A stretch of 22,598 nt of DNA from JBEKCP01 sp050014815. Lineage in GTDB: Bacteria; Planctomycetota; Planctomycetia; Pirellulales; Thermoguttaceae. The notes below the pieces were generated by a model, which saw only the letters and a list, made by a program, of their open reading frames with translations, was not told the origin of the DNA and searched no databases. Positions 15,866 through 22,598 of the stretch are shown here, one piece after another (the first letter of the stretch is position 1; each line of letters starts with the position of its first letter). The position numbers were made by a program, and so were the translations under genes. The stretch covers positions 1 through 22,598 of the forward strand of contig JBEKCP010000026.1 of NCBI GenBank assembly GCA_050014815.1, read 5' to 3'.

Positions 15866-16168
15866 ATGGCGAAGGACATCAACTTGCGGCCTTTGGACGA
15901 CCGCGTGGTACTGGAGCCCAACGAGGCGGAAGAAATGACGGCCGGCGGCATCGTCTTGCCCGACACCGCCAAGGAAAAGCCCCAGCGCGGGACCGTGCTG
16001 GCGGTGGGGCCGGGCAAGCTGCTGGACAACGGCCAGCGCGGCAAGCTGTCGGTCGCCGTCGGCGATGAAGTCATCTACGGCAAGTACTCGGGATCGGACG
16101 TGGAGGTCGACGGCCGCGACGTCAAGATCCTCCGCGAGAGCGACATCCTCGCCAAGATCGTCAAATAA
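15866..16168 (+). CDS. groES: Co-chaperonin GroES (Cpn10)
   Basis: The 100-aa protein has the usual Cpn10 length and layout. LRPLDDRVVLEP opens the barrel, a mobile loop with AGGIVLPD holds the Ile-Val-Leu tripeptide that docks on GroEL, and RGTVLAVGPGK, VGDEVIYGKYSG and ILRESDILAKI complete it. It caps the GroEL ring and helps fold proteins in the cytosol. The ACAGGAG ribosome binding site at 15847 fixes the ATG. It sits between two groEL genes, so either paralog could be its partner; GroEL2 keeps the canonical GroES-contact residues. Confidence 0.97.
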   Translation: MAKDINLRPLDDRVVLEPNEAEEMTAGGIVLPDTAKEKPQRGTVLAVGPGKLLDNGQRGKLSVAVGDEVIYGKYSGSDVEVDGRDVKILRESDILAKIVK

Positions 16169-16170
16169 AC

Positions 16171-16214
16171 GGGGACTGTCCCGATTTTCGTTCGACGAAA
16201 ATGGGACTGTCCCC
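16171..16214. repeat. REP-like hairpin (GGGGACTGTCCC) between groES and groEL2
   Basis: GGGGACTGTCCC-GATTTTCG faces CGAAAAT-GGGACTGTCCCC around a TTCGA loop, giving a stem of about 20 bp three bases after the groES stop. It belongs to the same family as the tandem copies at 11290-11409. Confidence 0.88.
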
Positions 16215-16251
16215 TTCTGGAACATTCACCCCTTCATGAAGGACCGCCAAC

Positions 16252-17868
16252 GTGGCAAAACAACTGCTGTACGAAGACCAGGCCCGGAACCGTTTGCTCC
16301 GGGGTGTCGATAAGCTCGCCGACATTGTCGCCGTGACGCTCGGCCCGACCGGCCACAACGTCATCCTCGACAAGTCCTACGGCGGCCCGACCGTCACCAA
16401 AGACGGAGTGACGGTGAGCAAGGAAGTGGAGTTGGAGGACCGCTTCGAGAACATGGGGGCCAAACTGGTGAACGAGGTCGCGTCGAAGACCTCGGACATT
16501 GCCGGCGACGGCACGACGACGGCCACGGTCCTGGCCCGCGCGATCTTCCGCGACGGACTGCGGAACATCACGTCGGGGGCGAACCCCACGGCGGTGCGGC
16601 GGGGCATCGACAAGGCGGTCGACGCCGCGGTGACGCAGCTCCGCTCGATGGCCAAGCCCATCTCCGGCCCCGAGGACATCGCCCACGTCGGCGCCATCAG
16701 CGCCAACAACGACCCGGCGATCGGCCGGCTCATCGCCGAGGCGATGGAGAAGGTGGGCAAGGACGGCGTCATCACCGTCGAGGAAGGCAAGACGGCCGAA
16801 ACCACCTACGAGATCGTCGAAGGCATGCAGTTCGACAAGGGCTACCTCTCGCCCTACTTCATCAACCGGCCGGCCGAGATGGACTGCCTGCTGGAGAACG
16901 CCGTCATCCTGATCCACGAGAAGAAGATCGCCAATATCCGCGACCTCATCCCGCTGTTGGAGAAGACGGCGCAATCGGGAAAGCCGCTCTTGATCATCGC
17001 CGAGGACGTCGAGGGCGAGGCCCTGACGACCCTGGTGGTCAACAAGCTCCGGGGCGTGCTCCAGGTGGCGTCGATCAAGGCGCCGGGCTTCGGCGACCGC
17101 CGCAAGGCCCTCCTGGGCGACATCGCCGTGCTGACCGGCGGCACGCTCATCAGCGAGGACCTGGGCATGAAGCTCGAAAACTTGACCCTGGAGCATCTCG
17201 GCCGCGCCAAGAAGATTACGATCGACAAGGATTCGACCACGATCGTCGAGGGGGCGGGGAAGCCCTCGGACATCAAGGCCCGCATCGAGCAGCTCAAGCG
17301 GCAGATCGAGTCCACCGAGAGCGACTACGACCGCGAGAAGTTCCAGGAGCGGCTGGCGAAGCTCGCCGGGGGCGTGGCCGTGATCTCGGTCGGCGGCAGC
17401 ACGGAGGCCGAGATGAAGCAGACGAAGGCCCGCGTCGAAGACGCCCTGCACGCCACCCGCGCCGCGGCGGAGGAGGGCGTGCTGCCGGGCGGCGGCGTGG
17501 CCCTCTTGCGGTGCCGCGAGGCGGTCGAGAAGGCCCGCGGCTCCGCCCGCGGCGACGAAAAAATCGGCGTGGACATCGTCCGCAACTCGCTGACCGCGCC
17601 GATCAAGCAGATCGCCGAGAACAGCGGCACCGACGGCTCCGTCGTCGCCGACGAGGTCAGCCAGAAGGCCGAGAACATGGGTTACGACGCCTGCACCGGC
17701 AAGTACGTCGACATGCTCAAGGCCGGCATCATCGACCCCCTGAAGGTCGTGCGTACGGCCCTGCAGAACGCGGCCAGCATCGCCGGCCTCATGCTGACCA
17801 CCGAGACGCTGGTGACCGACTTTGAAAAAGACGACAAGAAAAAGGTGATCGAGGGGGCCGTGCGGTAA
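16252..17868 (+). CDS. groEL2: Chaperonin GroEL (Cpn60), canonical apical site, no GGM tail
   Basis: The 538-aa protein is a full chaperonin. It has GDGTTTATVLA (Asp86), VEDALHATRAAAEEG and the GGGVALLR turn, and its apical segment is GYLSPYF (Tyr198, Tyr202), as in E. coli. The C-terminus ends in a charged FEKDDKKK stretch with no Gly-Met repeats; in E. coli that tail tunes cavity volume and folding rate. Start is GTG 16252 after GAAGGA; a nearby ATG at 16236 is in another frame. A strong terminator follows at 17966. It differs clearly from GroEL1 over the whole length, so this is an old duplication and not a recent copy. Confidence 0.97.
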   Translation: MAKQLLYEDQARNRLLRGVDKLADIVAVTLGPTGHNVILDKSYGGPTVTKDGVTVSKEVELEDRFENMGAKLVNEVASKTSDIAGDGTTTATVLARAIFRDGLRNITSGANPTAVRRGIDKAVDAAVTQLRSMAKPISGPEDIAHVGAISANNDPAIGRLIAEAMEKVGKDGVITVEEGKTAETTYEIVEGMQFDKGYLSPYFINRPAEMDCLLENAVILIHEKKIANIRDLIPLLEKTAQSGKPLLIIAEDVEGEALTTLVVNKLRGVLQVASIKAPGFGDRRKALLGDIAVLTGGTLISEDLGMKLENLTLEHLGRAKKITIDKDSTTIVEGAGKPSDIKARIEQLKRQIESTESDYDREKFQERLAKLAGGVAVISVGGSTEAEMKQTKARVEDALHATRAAAEEGVLPGGGVALLRCREAVEKARGSARGDEKIGVDIVRNSLTAPIKQIAENSGTDGSVVADEVSQKAENMGYDACTGKYVDMLKAGIIDPLKVVRTALQNAASIAGLMLTTETLVTDFEKDDKKKVIEGAVR

Positions 17869-17872
17869 GTTA

Positions 17873-17963
17873 AGGAGGAAGGATAAAGGAGAAAGGACGA
17901 ATGCGGAATGTTGTTCATCCCCTAATCCCTTGATCCTTCATCCTTTATCCTTCATCCTTTATC
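17873..17963. repeat. GGATAAAGG-type inverted repeat
   Basis: AGGAGGAAGGATAAAGGAGA at the left faces TCCTTCATCCTTTATCCTTC and CATCCTTTATC at the right. It is a low-complexity dispersed repeat between groEL2 and its terminator. Confidence 0.7.
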
Positions 17964-17965
17964 TG

Positions 17966-17999
17966 CGGGGCCGCCTCGGCAGGGGCGGCCCCGTTTTTT
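17966..17999 (+). terminator. Strong intrinsic terminator ending the chaperonin cluster
   Basis: CGGGGCCGCC (17966-17975) pairs perfectly with GGCGGCCCCG (17984-17993) around an 8-base loop and is followed by six Ts. It separates groEL2 from dnaJ. Confidence 0.9.
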
Positions 18000-18021
18000 C
18001 ATCGGCCAAGTAGGCTAGAAT

Positions 18022-19173
18022 ATGGTAGTGATGGCCGAGAAACGCGACTACTACGAAGTGCTCGGGGTCGACCGCTCCGCCACCCGGGACCAAATGGCCG
18101 AGGTGTACCGCAAGCTCGCGATGCGGTACCATCCGGACCGCAACCCGGGCGACGAGGCGGCCGTGGCCAGGTTCAAGGAGGCCGCCGAGGCCTTCGAGGT
18201 GCTCAGCCATCCGGAGAAGCGGGCGCAATACGACCGGTACGGTTTCGCCGGCCTGGGGGCTGGCGCCCCGCAGTTCCGCGACGTCGGCGACATCTTCGAG
18301 GCCTTTGGCGATATCTTCGGCGAGGGGCTTTTCGGCGACCTCTTCGGCGGCCGGCGATCGCGGCGGCCGCACAAGGGCGAAGACGTCCAGTGCGTCGTCA
18401 CATTGGACCTTACCGAGGCGGCCAAGGGGGCCGTCAAGATCATCCAGTTCGACCGGCGCCAGGCGTGCGAGACCTGCGGCGGCAGCGGGGCCAAGCCCGG
18501 CAGCCGCCCGGAAACGTGCCCCTATTGCGGCGGTAGCGGCCGGGTCGTCCAGCGAAGCGGCTTTTTTTCCGTGCAGACGGGCTGCCCATCCTGCCGCGGG
18601 GCGGGACAGGTTATCCGCGAGCCCTGCTCCGCCTGCCGCGGCAGCGGCCTGGTCAAGCACCGGGTCAGCCGAAAGGTCAATATTCCTGCCGGAGTCGAGA
18701 CGGGCAACCAGGTCCGCCTGGACGGCGAGGGCGAGCCGAGCGCCAACGGCGGCCCCCGGGGCGACTGCTACTGCGGCATTCAGGTGGCCGAGCATCCCCT
18801 GTTCCACCGCGAAGGCCGCGACCTCGTCTGCCAGGTCCCCATCACGTTCAGCCAGGCGGCCCTGGGGACCACGATCGACGTCCCGACGCTCGCCGGCCCC
18901 GAGCCGCTGGTGATCCCCGCCGGCACCCAGCCCGGTGATGTGTTCACGCTCCGCGGTCGCGGGATGCCGGACCTCCGGCGGCGCGGGCGGGGCGACCTGC
19001 ACGTGCAGGTCTACGTCGAGGTGCCCAAGCGGGTCTCGCCCCGCTGCGAGGAGCTCCTGCGGGAGTTGGCCGACATCGAAAACACCGACGTAACCCCGAA
19101 ACGCAAGAGTTTCTTCGAGAAGATCAAGCAGTATTTCCAACAGGGGCCAGGGGACAGGGATTTAGGGATTTAG
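18022..19173 (+). CDS. dnaJ: Chaperone DnaJ (Hsp40, type I)
   Basis: The protein has a J-domain at about 8-72 with HPD at 37-39, a short Gly/Phe region (FGDIFGEGLFGDLFGG), and four zinc-binding CxxCxGxG modules: CETC (149), CPYC (166), CPSC (188) and CSAC (202). A peptide-binding C-terminal domain follows. It stimulates the DnaK ATPase and holds unfolded substrates. The ATG at 18022 has a weak ribosome binding site; ATG 18031 (MAEKRDYYEVLG) is an equally good start. The usual end FFEKIKQYFQQ is followed by nine extra residues read from a GGGATTTA-type repeat. grpE follows; dnaK is absent from the window. Confidence 0.95.
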   Translation: MVVMAEKRDYYEVLGVDRSATRDQMAEVYRKLAMRYHPDRNPGDEAAVARFKEAAEAFEVLSHPEKRAQYDRYGFAGLGAGAPQFRDVGDIFEAFGDIFGEGLFGDLFGGRRSRRPHKGEDVQCVVTLDLTEAAKGAVKIIQFDRRQACETCGGSGAKPGSRPETCPYCGGSGRVVQRSGFFSVQTGCPSCRGAGQVIREPCSACRGSGLVKHRVSRKVNIPAGVETGNQVRLDGEGEPSANGGPRGDCYCGIQVAEHPLFHREGRDLVCQVPITFSQAALGTTIDVPTLAGPEPLVIPAGTQPGDVFTLRGRGMPDLRRRGRGDLHVQVYVEVPKRVSPRCEELLRELADIENTDVTPKRKSFFEKIKQYFQQGPGDRDLGI

Positions 19174-19200
19174 GGATTTAGGGGTTTGGGGATTTGCGGA
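19149..19200. repeat. GGGATTTA tandem repeat covering the dnaJ stop codon
   Basis: Several near-tandem GGGATTTA units (about 19157-19186) overlap the last codons and the TAG of dnaJ. The repeat therefore sets the length of the DnaJ tail. Confidence 0.75.
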
Positions 19201-19202
19201 TT

Positions 19203-19230
19203 CGTTTAGCGGGCGGGCTTGCCCGCCGCG
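19203..19230. repeat. Left arm of CGTTTAGCGGGC-family repeat, upstream of grpE
   Basis: A single arm (CGTTTAGCGGGCGGGCTTGC... to CCGCG) of the family seen in paired form at 8244 and 12739. Its partner lies beyond grpE at 19837-19862. Confidence 0.85.
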
Positions 19231-19283
19231 TCAGGGATTTCGGATCAGGGATTAGCGGCCAGGGGGTGCGGGAGGGATTTGGC

Positions 19284-19823
19284 ATGGCAAACGATCGGGC
19301 GGATCAGGATCCTGAGACGGGCGCGGACGCCCGGACGCCGGAAGAGGACAACCTCTTGGACCAGCTACGGGCCGACCTCGAAGAGGCCAAGGACCGCGTC
19401 CTGCGGAGCCAGGCCGAGCTGGACAACTATCGCAAGCGGGCGGCCCGCGAAATCGACGAACACCGCCGCTTCGCCAACCTGCCCCTCCTGCGCGACCTGC
19501 TGCCCGTGCTGGACAACCTGGAGCGGGCCATCGCGGCCGCCGAGACGGCCCAGGATGTCGCCGGACTGCTGGAAGGCGTCAAGCTGGTGGACAAGCAGTT
19601 CGAGGACGTGCTCACGCGGCATCACTGCGTGCGGATTCCCACCCTGCACCAGCCGTTCGATCCGAACCTGCACCACGCGATCTGCCAGCAGCCGACCGAC
19701 GAATTCCCGCCGGATACTGTAGTCCTGGTGTCGCAGCCCGGCTTCCTGTTGCACGACCGCGTGGTGCGGCCCAGCCAGGTGATCGTCTCCACCTCGAAGG
19801 AGGCCGTTGAGCCCGCGGATTGA
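19284..19823 (+). CDS. grpE: GrpE nucleotide exchange factor
   Basis: The 179-aa protein starts with an acidic tail (about 1-25), continues with a long coiled-coil helix (LLDQLRADLEEAKDRVLRSQ, then AELDNYRKRAAREIDE), and ends in the GrpE beta domain with FDPNLHHAI, the conserved HP-type QPGFLLHDRVVRPSQV segment and a short tail. It releases ADP from DnaK. The ATG at 19284 is chosen for the GGGAGGG site upstream; the in-frame start at 19194 would translate repeat sequence. It follows dnaJ by 110 bases and is framed by separated repeat arms. Confidence 0.94.
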   Translation: MANDRADQDPETGADARTPEEDNLLDQLRADLEEAKDRVLRSQAELDNYRKRAAREIDEHRRFANLPLLRDLLPVLDNLERAIAAAETAQDVAGLLEGVKLVDKQFEDVLTRHHCVRIPTLHQPFDPNLHHAICQQPTDEFPPDTVVLVSQPGFLLHDRVVRPSQVIVSTSKEAVEPAD

Positions 19824-19836
19824 ATAGTTCCTTGCA

Positions 19837-19862
19837 CGGCGGGCAAGCCCGCCCGCTAAACG
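19837..19862. repeat. Right arm of CGTTTAGCGGGC-family repeat, downstream of grpE
   Basis: CGGCGGGCAAGCCCGCCCGC...AAACG is the exact inverse of the arm at 19203-19230. The pair flanks grpE at a distance of about 600 bases rather than 27. Confidence 0.85.
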
Positions 19863-19887
19863 ACCCGCCAAATGAGAAGGTGTATCC

Positions 19888-21078
19888 ATGCCCAGTCTAT
19901 TCGGTCACGAGTTCCGGCAATGGCTCGTCGCGGCCGCTGTCGTTTCGGCGGCGTCGTCGGTTCTTCCGGTTCGGCCCGCCGGCGGCGAAGAGCCCGCTGC
20001 CAAGCCGGCGGCCAAATCGCAGTCCGACCCGTTCGCCGTCCCGGACGGCACGCCCGAAGCGCTGCTCAAATACATCGAAGAGTTGAAGCTCGAGCGGCCG
20101 ACCGCCGATAGCCGGGAAGTCGTCCGGGACTTCGTGAAGAAGCAGAGCGGCGCCCTGCTGACGGCCGCCGACAAGATCCTGGCCGCCAAGCCCAACGCCG
20201 AGCAGGCCAAGGCCGCCGTCCAATACAAGCTCATCGCGCTGGGAATGCTCGGTCGGCTCGGCGATCCCGACGCCGAGAAGAAGCTCGCGGCCATGCCGGA
20301 CGAGTTGACCAAGGCGGGCTACAAGGCGCTGGTGCGGGACGTCCGCATCGAGTTGCTGGCCCAGCAGCTCCGGCGAATCGACCCGGCGGACGCCGAGGAT
20401 TTCGCCAAGCTCCTCGACGAGATCAAGACGTTCCTGGCCGAGGGGCCGTTGGACCCCGGCGACGCCCACCTGGCCGTCGAGACGGCCATGGCCGCCGAGG
20501 CCAGCGGCGACGCGCGGCTGGGCGAGCGAACCTACGCCGAAATGGCCAAGATCCTCGCCAAGAGCGACGATCGCGCCATTGCCAAGCTGGCGGCCACGCT
20601 GCGGGGGGCCGCCCGCCGCCTCGGGCTGGTGGGCAAGCCCTTCTCCCTCCAGGGAACCACCGTCGAAGGCAAACCGCTGGATTGGAAAAAGTACGCCGGC
20701 AACGTCGTCCTCGTCGATTTCTTCGCCACCTGGTGCGGGCCCTGCCGGGAGGAAATGCCCAACATCCAGGAAAACTACGACGCCTACCATGCCCGCGGCT
20801 TCGACGTCGTCGGCGTCAGCGTCGATCACGACCGCAACGCCCTGGACGACTTCCTCAGCGAGCACAAGCACCCGTGGACCGTCCTCCTCGACGCCACGGA
20901 GGCCGCCGGGACCGACCAATCGCTGGCCACCTACTACGGGATCATCGGCATTCCGCAGACCATCCTCGTCGGGAAGGACGGGAAGGTCGTGACCCTGGCG
21001 GCCCGCGGCCCGGACCTCCGCCGCGAGCTGGAGAAACTCCTCGGGCCGGTGAAAGAGAAGGCCAAGGAGAAGGATTAG
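19888..21078 (+). CDS. Exported TlpA/ResA-like thiol-disulfide oxidoreductase
   Basis: The 396-aa protein has an N-terminal signal peptide (hydrophobic LVAAAVVSAASSVL, Ala-rich end near 30) and a long helical domain (about 55-250) rich in Ala, Leu and charged residues, of unknown function. A C-terminal thioredoxin-like redoxin domain (about 250-385) carries the active-site motif TWCGPCREEMP (Trp282, Cys283, Cys286) and the cis-Pro loop GIIGIPQTILV. It should act outside the cytoplasmic membrane in disulfide reduction or exchange. The start is supported by GAGAAGG upstream. It is convergent with the yacG operon. The partner protein is unknown. Confidence 0.92.
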   Translation: MPSLFGHEFRQWLVAAAVVSAASSVLPVRPAGGEEPAAKPAAKSQSDPFAVPDGTPEALLKYIEELKLERPTADSREVVRDFVKKQSGALLTAADKILAAKPNAEQAKAAVQYKLIALGMLGRLGDPDAEKKLAAMPDELTKAGYKALVRDVRIELLAQQLRRIDPADAEDFAKLLDEIKTFLAEGPLDPGDAHLAVETAMAAEASGDARLGERTYAEMAKILAKSDDRAIAKLAATLRGAARRLGLVGKPFSLQGTTVEGKPLDWKKYAGNVVLVDFFATWCGPCREEMPNIQENYDAYHARGFDVVGVSVDHDRNALDDFLSEHKHPWTVLLDATEAAGTDQSLATYYGIIGIPQTILVGKDGKVVTLAARGPDLRRELEKLLGPVKEKAKEKD

Positions 21079-21140
21079 AAGCTAGGGGCCGCGGGCCGCT
21101 TGCCGCTTCGCACCGCAGGCTCCGCACCGGCGATTCCGCA

Positions 21141-21329
21141 TCACGGCGGCGGCTCTTCCGCCGCCTCGCGCGGCGGGGCCTCCTCCTCGCGCTCGTACGG
21201 CAGCCCGTAACGCTCGTCGAGCCAGCGACCAAGGTCCGCCAGCCGGCATCGCTCGCTACAGAAGGGCAAGGCCGGACTCTTGTCCGGCTCGAACGTCCGG
21301 CCGCAAATGGAACACCGAGCCTGGGCCAT
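21141..21329 (-). CDS. yacG: YacG-family zinc protein (DNA gyrase inhibitor family)
   Basis: The 62-aa protein has the YacG zinc site Cys6-x2-Cys9 and Cys24-x3-Cys28 with the signature PFCSERCRLADLGRWLDERYGLP, followed by an acidic, Pro-rich tail. In E. coli YacG binds GyrB and inhibits gyrase. It starts six bases after the fmdB stop, so it is probably translated from the same transcript as fmdB and bshB1. The ribosome binding site is weak, which fits translational coupling. Confidence 0.92.
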   Translation of the reverse strand: MAQARCSICGRTFEPDKSPALPFCSERCRLADLGRWLDERYGLPYEREEEAPPREAAEEPPP

Positions 21330-21335
21330 GCCGAG

Positions 21336-21698
21336 CTAATCCTTCCCCCTGCCGGCCTTTCCCTTGTCCTTGCCTTTGTCCGGCCCCTCCGTGGTCTTGC
21401 CGGGCGAGCCCTCCGATGTTGCCTTGCCGGTCTTCCCCTTGTCCTTGCCCTGGCTCGGGCCCTCCGATGCCGGACCGGCCGCCTTGTCCGCCGCGGCCGC
21501 CTTCTTGTACGACTCGCTCCGGTAGTCGGTCGTGTAGAAGCCGGAACCCTTGAACATGATCGCGGCCCCGGGCCCGATCAGCCGCCGAAGCTTCAAGCGG
21601 CCGCACTCCGGACACTTCCGCTGCGGAGCCGCCGTGATCGATTGGAACAACTCGAACTCGTGGTCGCAAGCATCGCACTTATAATCATAAGTCGGCAT
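21336..21698 (-). CDS. FmdB-family zinc-ribbon protein with Gly/Lys-rich tail
   Basis: The first 60 residues are a zinc ribbon of the FmdB regulatory-protein family: MPTYDYKCDACDHEFE with Cys8/Cys11 and Cys29/Cys32, then FKGSGFYTTDYR. The remaining half is a low-complexity linker of repeated GKDKGK/GPS-type units, longer than in many relatives. The family is widespread, and a regulatory role is only suggested by name. GGGAG lies before the ATG. It is the middle gene of the bshB1-fmdB-yacG group, 12 bases after bshB1. Confidence 0.92.
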   Translation of the reverse strand: MPTYDYKCDACDHEFELFQSITAAPQRKCPECGRLKLRRLIGPGAAIMFKGSGFYTTDYRSESYKKAAAADKAAGPASEGPSQGKDKGKTGKATSEGSPGKTTEGPDKGKDKGKAGRGKD

Positions 21699-21710
21699 GA
21701 ATACTCTCCC

Positions 21711-22400
21711 TCACACGATCTCCCGCATGCCGGCCAGCCCCAACGGCTCCCGGCTGGCGAACGGCTCGCCGTAACGTCGCCCGATCGACCATCCCCATGT
21801 CGCCGCCTGGTCGCGGAGCCGGTCGAGAAACGCCGGCGACTCGTCCGCCCGGCCCTCGATGAACTGGCTGCGGTAGCACGCAATCGCCGCAAGCTTCCGC
21901 TCCCAGAACTCGCTGATGTCCAGCACAAAGGCCGGCTGCGGCACCAGTCGCAAATGGACGCAATAGTAATAGAATATCCGCTCGGGCCAGTGCGGTTCGC
22001 CGGGCATATCGCTCTTGGTGAGCTTCGCCCAGAACCGGGCGGCCTCGATCAACTGCGTGGCCGCCACGTGGTCCGGATGGGCGTCGATCCAGTAGGGGGC
22101 GAATATCCACCGTGGCCGGGTCTGCCGGAATACGCCCGCCAGTTTCGCCCGCGCCCTCAGGCTCGGCTCCAGGCTCCGGTTGGGCAGCCCCAGGTTCTCC
22201 CGCCAGTCCAACCCCAGGACGGCCGTTGCCCGCGCGGTTTCGCCGGCCCGAATCTCCGGGGACCCGAACGGGGTCGGCTCTCCGTCGGTCAGATCGAGCA
22301 CCCCGACGGAGTATCCCTGGGCCTTCAGTCGCAAAATGGCGCCGCCCATCCCCAGTTCGGCATCATCCGGATGGGGGGATACGACAAGGATATCGAGCAT
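21711..22400 (-). CDS. bshB1: Bacillithiol biosynthesis deacetylase BshB1 (PIG-L/LmbE family)
   Basis: The 229-aa protein belongs to the zinc-dependent LmbE deacetylases. It has HPDD (10-13) and AHPDH (107-111), plus BshB1-type features such as DLTDGEPTPFGSPEIRAGE, ENLGLPNRSL, PYWIDAHPDH, ERIFYYYCVHL and LAAIACYRSQF. BshB removes the acetyl group from GlcNAc-malate, the second step in making the low-molecular-weight thiol bacillithiol. The subgroup call rests on these motifs; a generic LmbE deacetylase is the alternative. bshA and bshC are not in the window. Confidence 0.88.
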   Translation of the reverse strand: MLDILVVSPHPDDAELGMGGAILRLKAQGYSVGVLDLTDGEPTPFGSPEIRAGETARATAVLGLDWRENLGLPNRSLEPSLRARAKLAGVFRQTRPRWIFAPYWIDAHPDHVAATQLIEAARFWAKLTKSDMPGEPHWPERIFYYYCVHLRLVPQPAFVLDISEFWERKLAAIACYRSQFIEGRADESPAFLDRLRDQAATWGWSIGRRYGEPFASREPLGLAGMREIV

Positions 22401-22418
22401 GGCAGGACCTTTCCAACC

Positions 22419-22447
22419 AATGTTGCCGCCGGGACGGGTTTGGTCAA
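22419..22447 (-). promoter_or_regulatory. Weak candidate promoter of the bshB1-fmdB-yacG operon
   Basis: On the minus strand TTGACC (22442-22447) is followed after 17 bp by AACATT (22419-22424). The -35 is good but the -10 is poor. Confidence 0.28.
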
Positions 22448-22448
22448 G

Positions 22449-22598
22449 GGGAGTAGGTCCCGCTTGCCGAGCGGGACGAACGGGAGTAGGTCCCGCTTGC
22501 CGAGCGGGACGAACGGGAGTAGGTCCCGCTTGCCGAGCGGGACGAACGGGAGTAGGTCCCGCTTGCCGAGCGGGACGAACGGGAGTAGGTCCCGCTTG
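22449..22598. repeat. 33-bp tandem palindromic array, at least 4.5 copies, running off the window
   Basis: Identical 33-base units start at 22449, 22482, 22515, 22548 and 22581 (the last cut by the window end). Each holds the GTAGGTCCC palindrome found at 9777-9930 plus an invariant GAACGGGA linker. There are no variable spacers. Confidence 0.95.

Noticed and set aside
16236..16313. ATG at 16236 as groEL2 start
   Set aside because: It is out of frame with the chaperonin; GTG at 16252 gives the conserved AKQLLYEDQAR start.
22449..22598. CRISPR array
   Set aside because: Tandem 33-bp units have an invariant short linker and no variable spacers.

Overview
This GC-rich window looks like a chromosomal segment of a planctomycete (Planctomycetota, probably Pirellulales-like). 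Pointers are a DUF1559 remnant (a family greatly expanded in that phylum), a ThuA-like exported protein next to a sugar phosphate isomerase/epimerase-type TIM barrel, a giant alpha-2-macroglobulin-like protein with TPRs, and a very high density of short palindromic intergenic repeats. The lineage call is an inference from gene content; no rRNA is present to confirm it.

Layout. (1) 2-6232 +: the 3' part of a giant alpha-2-macroglobulin-like protein that has absorbed at least two palindromic DNA repeats in frame, plus a Pro-Gly tract and an autotransporter-type beta-strand repeat. (2) 6407-8209 +: a TIM-barrel sugar isomerase/epimerase and a secreted ThuA-domain protein. (3) 8341-9643 -: a cold-shock protein, a GIY-YIG-like protein and an unrecognised 179-aa protein. 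(4) 9700-9930: a palindromic repeat cluster. (5) 9987-12713: an RRM RNA-binding protein (TTG start), a 51-aa basic protein on the minus strand, and a RhlE-type DEAD-box helicase, each with a predicted long leader. (6) 12993-13570: a BON-domain protein convergent with a truncated DUF1559 pseudogene. (7) 13806-17999: a chaperonin cluster, groEL1-groES-groEL2, preceded by a near-perfect sigma-54 (-24/-12) promoter and an upstream palindrome, and closed by a strong intrinsic terminator. (8) 18022-19823 +: dnaJ and grpE, with no dnaK in the window. (9) 19888-21078 +: an exported TlpA/ResA-like thioredoxin-fold protein. (10) 21141-22400 -: a compact operon bshB1-fmdB-yacG. (11) 22449-22598: a 33-bp tandem palindrome array running off the window.

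How the parts fit. The centre of the window is a stress-response neighbourhood. Cold-shock-type RNA functions (CspA, RRM protein, DEAD-box helicase) lie next to heat-shock/protein-folding functions (two GroELs, GroES, DnaJ, GrpE). The two chaperonins are visibly different: GroEL1 has a His/Gly/Met-rich tail but altered apical-domain residues, while GroEL2 has a canonical apical site but no tail. Together with the candidate sigma-54 promoter and the repeated TTGGCA/TGCCAA boxes, this chaperonin locus is the most interesting candidate system here.

No tRNA, rRNA, CRISPR array or complete insertion sequence was recognised.
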